This document shows, one piece after another, positions 5,699 through 8,123 of a stretch of DNA of 8,123 nt (within the stretch, counting starts at the first letter, position 1; the number at the start of each line of letters is the position of its first letter). Source of the stretch: Bacillota bacterium (lineage in GTDB: Bacteria > Bacillota_A > Clostridia > Lachnospirales > Lachnospiraceae); the NCBI GenBank assembly GCA_023443925.1, contig JAEZSL010000306.1, positions 1 through 8,123 of the forward strand. The letters are read 5' to 3'. A program made the translations under genes and the position numbers. The notes below the pieces were generated by a model that worked only from the letters and a program-made list of their open reading frames with translations, did no database searches and was not told the DNA's origin.

Positions 5699-6049
5699 AT
5701 GAATGAGAAAAGACGCAGCAAGCGGTTAGAGGTAAATCTGAATCTGGATATTTCCAGTTTGTTTAAGCAGGACAATGTTCGGGTAGACAACATTGATGCC
5801 CCAATCGAAGTGATTAATATCTCAAAAAACGGGATTGGCTTTAAATCCAAAAGCATTCTGCCGGTTGATTATTACTTTAATGCGAAACTGCAGTTAGGCG
5901 GTGAAGACTCAAACCTGTACTGCGTAGTAAAAATTATCAGACAGGAAACGTCAGAAGACGGTATTTACAGGTACGGAGCGGAATATGTCGGTATGCCGTC
6001 GGTATTGCTTTATATTTTTGATGAATTCGAAGAACGGATTGGCAGGTAA
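5699..6049 (+). CDS. PilZ-domain protein, putative cyclic-di-GMP effector
   Basis: This 116-residue single-domain protein has both halves of the PilZ cyclic-di-GMP signature: RRSKR (R5-x3-R9) near the N-terminus and NISKNG (N40, S42, G45). The closing YGAEYVGM strand (92-99) is also typical. No membrane segment or output domain is visible, so it probably acts by binding c-di-GMP and a partner protein. Start choice: an in-frame ATG at 5684 would add five residues. However, GGAGGGG (5686-5692) lies six bases before the ATG at 5699 and would be the ribosome binding site, so 5699 is preferred. It is probably transcribed alone from 5589-5617. A stretch of eight T (6060-6067) follows the stop without a convincing hairpin. 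Motility or exopolysaccharide control is the usual role of such proteins; the target here is unknown. Confidence 0.85.
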   Translation: MNEKRRSKRLEVNLNLDISSLFKQDNVRVDNIDAPIEVINISKNGIGFKSKSILPVDYYFNAKLQLGGEDSNLYCVVKIIRQETSEDGIYRYGAEYVGMPSVLLYIFDEFEERIGR

Positions 6050-6115
6050 TTCTATAATCTTTTTTTTCGGTGGTAGAGTAACCTAAGATCTCTTATTAAT
6101 ATTTATTTAGAGATT

Positions 6116-6138
6116 TGTGTAATAAAGGACATTACACA
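6116..6138. promoter_or_regulatory. inverted repeat upstream of the M55 peptidase gene, possible operator or RNA hairpin
   Basis: TGTGTAAT (6116-6123) and ATTACACA (6131-6138) are perfect 8-base inverted arms around AAAGGAC. There is no T tract after it, so it is not a terminator. Its position 67-89 bases before the start codon would suit a regulator binding site or a 5' leader hairpin. I could not define a promoter around it. Confidence 0.5.
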
Positions 6139-6159
6139 CCCTGATTTGAGGCAGTAAAG

Positions 6160-6175
6160 CATCTGCCAGCAGATG
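6160..6175. promoter_or_regulatory. second inverted repeat upstream of the M55 peptidase gene
   Basis: CATCTGC (6160-6166) and GCAGATG (6169-6175) are perfect 7-base arms with a two-base centre, the form of a dimeric regulator site. It ends 29 bases before the start codon and 15 before the ribosome binding site, where bound protein or RNA structure could affect expression. Confidence 0.45.
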
Positions 6176-6204
6176 ATGGGAACGAATATGAAAGGTGTAA
6201 TAAT

Positions 6205-7020
6205 GTGAAAATTTATATTTCGGCAGACATAGAAGGAATAAGCGGAGTTGTTGCTGTGAATCAGGTAATACCTGGGGAGAGAGACTATCAAAGAGCAAGA
6301 GAACTCATGACGAAAGAGGTTAATGCAGCCATCGAAGGAGCGGTTGATAGTGGCGCAACAGAAATTGTTGTGAATGACCTGCATGGCGCCGGAACTAATA
6401 TAATGATAGAAGCTTTAAACATCAAAGCACAATTAATCACCGGGCCTTCTCGTAAAGGTGCTATGCTGGAAGGGTTAGATTCCTCTTTTGATGCAGTAAT
6501 ATTAATAGGTTATCATCCCAGAATGAATGTAAGCGGTGTTTTGAGTCACTCTTTTCATGGAGGAGTCATTTCAAACATCAATATAAATGGTAAAGATGTC
6601 GGTGAGTTTTATATGAATGCATGTGTTGCCGGCCACTTTAATGTTCCGGTTGTTTTAGTGTCAGGCGATAACATTCTGGAAGAGGAAGTAAAAGAGGTAA
6701 ATGCTGCAATTGAAACAGTTGTAGTTAAAACGTCATATGGAAGATATGCGGCAAAATGTTTGGCACCGGCTGTAGTGTATGAACAAATAAAAGCAAAAGT
6801 AAAAGCCGCCTTAATAAATGTCAGGAATATTGAGCCTATAAAACTGCAAGAGCTCCCCGAAATGAAGGTTACTTTTCTAAATAGTGGTCAAGCTGAATAT
6901 GCCTCTATAATGCCAGGAACTGAATTTGATGAACCCAATATTGTATCCTATAGTGGAAAATCAATTATAGACATTTATAGAGCATTAACAGCTATGATTA
7001 AAATTGCAAGCAGCAATTAA
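6205..7020 (+). CDS. M55 family D-aminopeptidase (DppA-like)
   Basis: This is a zinc-dependent cytoplasmic aminopeptidase family that removes D-amino acids such as D-Ala from peptides. In Bacillus, DppA belongs to a dipeptide uptake operon. The 271 residues match DppA length. The SADIEG signature at 6-11 supplies ligands D8 and E10. H60 (NDLHG), H104 (GYHP) and E134 (VGEFYMNA) complete the expected metal set, and H115 (LSHSFHG) matches the proposed active-site histidine. The start is GTG at 6205, with AAAGGTG (6191-6197) seven bases ahead; the overlapping ATG at 6203 meets a stop at once. No peptide transporter or peptidase partner lies nearby, so it stands alone here. It looks more AT-rich and uses more AT-ending codons than the upstream operon by eye. 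Substrate is inferred from the family only. Confidence 0.92.
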   Translation: MKIYISADIEGISGVVAVNQVIPGERDYQRARELMTKEVNAAIEGAVDSGATEIVVNDLHGAGTNIMIEALNIKAQLITGPSRKGAMLEGLDSSFDAVILIGYHPRMNVSGVLSHSFHGGVISNININGKDVGEFYMNACVAGHFNVPVVLVSGDNILEEEVKEVNAAIETVVVKTSYGRYAAKCLAPAVVYEQIKAKVKAALINVRNIEPIKLQELPEMKVTFLNSGQAEYASIMPGTEFDEPNIVSYSGKSIIDIYRALTAMIKIASSN

Positions 7021-7104
7021 CTATTTGTTATATTATTAAAAGCAAAACATTTGAACTTTAATAAGGATTTTCTCTAAATATAATATAATGAATGCGGAAT
7101 GAAG

Positions 7105-7118
7105 ATGCAAGCTTGCAT
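7105..7118. repeat. perfect 14-base palindrome
   Basis: ATGCAAGCTTGCAT is fully self-complementary with no spacer, which favours a protein-binding site over an RNA hairpin. It lies 85 bases after the peptidase stop codon. No known operator is recognised. Confidence 0.5.
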
Positions 7119-7128
7119 ATAATCTGAT

Positions 7129-7292
7129 TGGAGCAACAAGATCAGGAATATGAATTATGTTTAAGAATTATGTTCATGATTTATACTACTGATGTAATGA
7201 AATAGGATTGAGAATAATGTTATTTAGTTGGCATAACAAACCTAATTGTGAATACCAGTTAGAGTAATACCGAATGGAGCAAAAGATCAGGA
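7129..7292 (+). repeat. pair of near-identical direct repeats 146 bases apart
   Basis: TGGAGCAACAAGATCAGGA (7129-7147) recurs as TGGAGCAAAAGATCAGGA (7275-7292), differing only by one inserted C. Similarity beyond the core is weak. The intervening DNA has no gene. It may be a remnant of a duplication or part of an unrecognised non-coding element. Confidence 0.6.
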
Positions 7293-7360
7293 GCAGGTAC
7301 TGTGTTCACAATATAAAAGTATCATTATAATATAGCTTAAAAGGGTAGAAAAAAGATATA

Positions 7361-7406
7361 GGCTGGTGTAAGAAACGATTAAAAAACGTTTTTACACCAG
7401 CCTTTT
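7361..7406 (+). terminator. strong Rho-independent terminator, probably bidirectional between convergent genes
   Basis: GGCTGGTGTAA (7361-7371), a bulged G and AAACG (7373-7377) pair with CGTTT and TTACACCAGCC (7387-7402), about 16 pairs around an A-rich loop. Four T follow on the plus strand (7403-7406). On the minus strand the same hairpin is followed by TATATC and then six T, so it can also end the leftward flagellar-type gene. It is 340 bases beyond the peptidase stop and 130 beyond the minus-strand stop. Confidence 0.9.
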
Positions 7407-7531
7407 GTGCATTCTAAATAGCCGGATATATTATATTTTCAAGAATATAATCAATGTCTTGTATCCTGTTATACGGTTTATGCGATCATTCCTGTTAATT
7501 CTAGTTAAAATTTAATTTTATTTTTTCTGTA

Positions 7532-8123
7532 TTATGCCCGTAAATCAAAGTTATACCGGGTGACGGAAGCAGCCGGGGTCGCCGTTTTTAGAAAATCCTC
7601 AACGACATTTACCGTCTTTTCCCGTTCTAATACTTCTGTATAAAGAGTATAGCCTTTTTTTTCTAAGGCCTCTTTAAGAAGAGGCAAATTAGAAGCAATC
7701 AGATTCATAGACAGCGTATTATCCAGATAAAACTTACCGGTTAGATGAGTATCCTTTAAATCCAGGTATATGTCTAATGGGCCCAGATGATCCATATCCA
7801 GATGCAGCAGTACACTGATACCGTCAGCGGCGGTCCGGCCGGACTTCTTCCTGGTATAAACATAGAGTTCACCATCTGTAAACTGATTCCTAAGTTTTAA
7901 AGGAATTGGAACATAGGTAAAAAACTGGTTTAAGGTCTGAATAAAATTTAAATTATCCTGTAAATGACTTACCTGGCCGGACAGATTGGTCCCACGGTCA
8001 CCGGCTGCCTGTTCCGCAAACTCTTTCAGAGCATTCATCTGGTTTATCAGACTCTCAAAGTGGTGCTCTACGGCATCCTTTTGTGTTAAATCCTTTGGAG
8101 CCAAGGTCCATTGTTTTAACAGG
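7532..8123 (-). CDS. C-terminal part of a flagellar hook-length control (FliK)-like protein, 5' end outside the window
   Basis: The frame is open to the window edge, giving 196 codons, so this is the C-terminus of a longer protein. A TTG at 8104 could be read as a start, but the upstream codons (LLKQWT) continue without a stop and there is no ribosome binding site, so I treat the gene as truncated by the window. A helical region (about the first 60 residues, HHFESLINQMNALKEF onward) is followed by FFTYVPIPLKLR, GELYVYTRKK and LLHLDMDHLGPLDIYLDL. That layout resembles the globular C-terminal domain of FliK-type proteins (Flg_hook), which senses hook length and switches export specificity. The end RYNFDLRA is like that of Clostridial members as I remember them. 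No signal or membrane segment is visible. A general Lachnospiraceae protein of unknown function is the alternative. Confidence 0.6.
   Translation of the reverse strand, partial: LLKQWTLAPKDLTQKDAVEHHFESLINQMNALKEFAEQAAGDRGTNLSGQVSHLQDNLNFIQTLNQFFTYVPIPLKLRNQFTDGELYVYTRKKSGRTAADGISVLLHLDMDHLGPLDIYLDLKDTHLTGKFYLDNTLSMNLIASNLPLLKEALEKKGYTLYTEVLEREKTVNVVEDFLKTATPAASVTRYNFDLRA

Larger units (their letters stand above)
7021..7360. other. non-coding stretch downstream of the M55 peptidase gene
   Basis: About 340 AT-rich bases show no credible reading frame on either strand. They contain the palindrome ATGCAAGCTTGCAT (7105-7118), a near-exact direct repeat (7129-7147 and 7275-7292), a tandem AATTATGTT (7153-7161 and 7166-7174) and a small stem TGTTAT/ATAACA. 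TATAAT hexamers occur at 7084 and 7326 but lack good -35 partners. The stretch ends at a strong terminator. It may be a long 3' untranslated region, a decayed locus or an unrecognised small RNA gene; I cannot choose between these. Confidence 0.4.

Noticed and set aside
5611..5856. Minus-strand 81-codon frame across the PilZ promoter and gene
   Set aside because: It is antisense to a gene with a clear PilZ signature and covers a near-consensus promoter; there is no supporting start site.
6060..6067. Run of eight T after the PilZ gene as a terminator
   Set aside because: Only a weak five-pair stem (GAATT/AATTC) precedes it, at an unfavourable distance, so I do not call a Rho-independent terminator.
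6103..6384. Two minus-strand frames upstream of and into the M55 peptidase gene
   Set aside because: The peptides are low-complexity shadows of the peptidase 5' end and its leader; there is no ribosome binding site.
7051..7089. Promoter TTGAAC with TATAAT at 7084 for a downstream small RNA
   Set aside because: The spacing is 27 bases, far from 17, and the better-spaced hexamer is a poor -10 match.
7532..8104. Complete 190-residue gene starting at the TTG at 8104
   Set aside because: The frame stays open to the window edge and no ribosome binding site precedes the TTG, so a truncated longer gene is the better reading.

Overview
The window looks like chromosomal DNA from a low-to-moderate GC Firmicute of the class Clostridia, most likely a Lachnospiraceae-type organism. 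This rests on the T-box riboswitch, AAGGAGG-type ribosome binding sites, TTG/GTG alternative starts, the aspS2-gatCAB arrangement and the style of the flagellar-type protein at the right end. The species cannot be named from the sequence.

Left two thirds (1-5571): one operon for tRNA-dependent amidation. A vegetative promoter with an extended -10 (19-47) leads into a complete T-box leader (about 100-395). It has a Stem I specifier loop, a Stem III hairpin, the conserved TGGTACC antiterminator bulge and a Rho-independent terminator that is mutually exclusive with the antiterminator. The specifier loop reads GGAACA, so it offers AAC (Asn) and, one base to the left, GAA (Glu). The genes that follow are a short archaeal-type aspartyl-tRNA synthetase (627-1967), gatC (2221-2508), gatA (2687-4141) and gatB (4144-5571). 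The inferred logic is that a non-discriminating AspRS makes Asp-tRNA(Asn), GatCAB amidates it to Asn-tRNA(Asn) (and possibly Glu-tRNA(Gln) to Gln-tRNA(Gln)), and uncharged tRNA switches the operon on. Only gatA-gatB is tightly packed. The other spacers are long and carry structure: a possible gene remnant or small ORF between the T-box terminator and aspS, and a run of five inverted repeats between gatC and gatA.

Middle (5572-7020): a monocistronic-looking PilZ-domain gene (5699-6049) has its own near-consensus promoter (TTGATT-17-TATAAT). It is followed by an M55 D-aminopeptidase gene of the DppA family (6205-7020, GTG start), whose upstream region holds two clean inverted repeats.

Right end (7021-8123): a non-coding stretch of about 340 bases with a palindrome and a near-exact direct repeat ends in a strong hairpin terminator (7361-7406) that can serve both converging genes. 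On the minus strand, the C-terminal 196 codons of a protein resembling the C-terminal domain of flagellar hook-length control (FliK) proteins run off the window edge. PilZ and a FliK-like protein would both fit motility control, but their link here is only by proximity.

No CRISPR array, transposase, rRNA or tRNA gene was seen. The most interesting items are the overlapping Glu/Asn specifier, the hairpin array with two tandem TTG-initiated mini-ORFs between gatC and gatA, and the unexplained coding-like stretch between the riboswitch and aspS.
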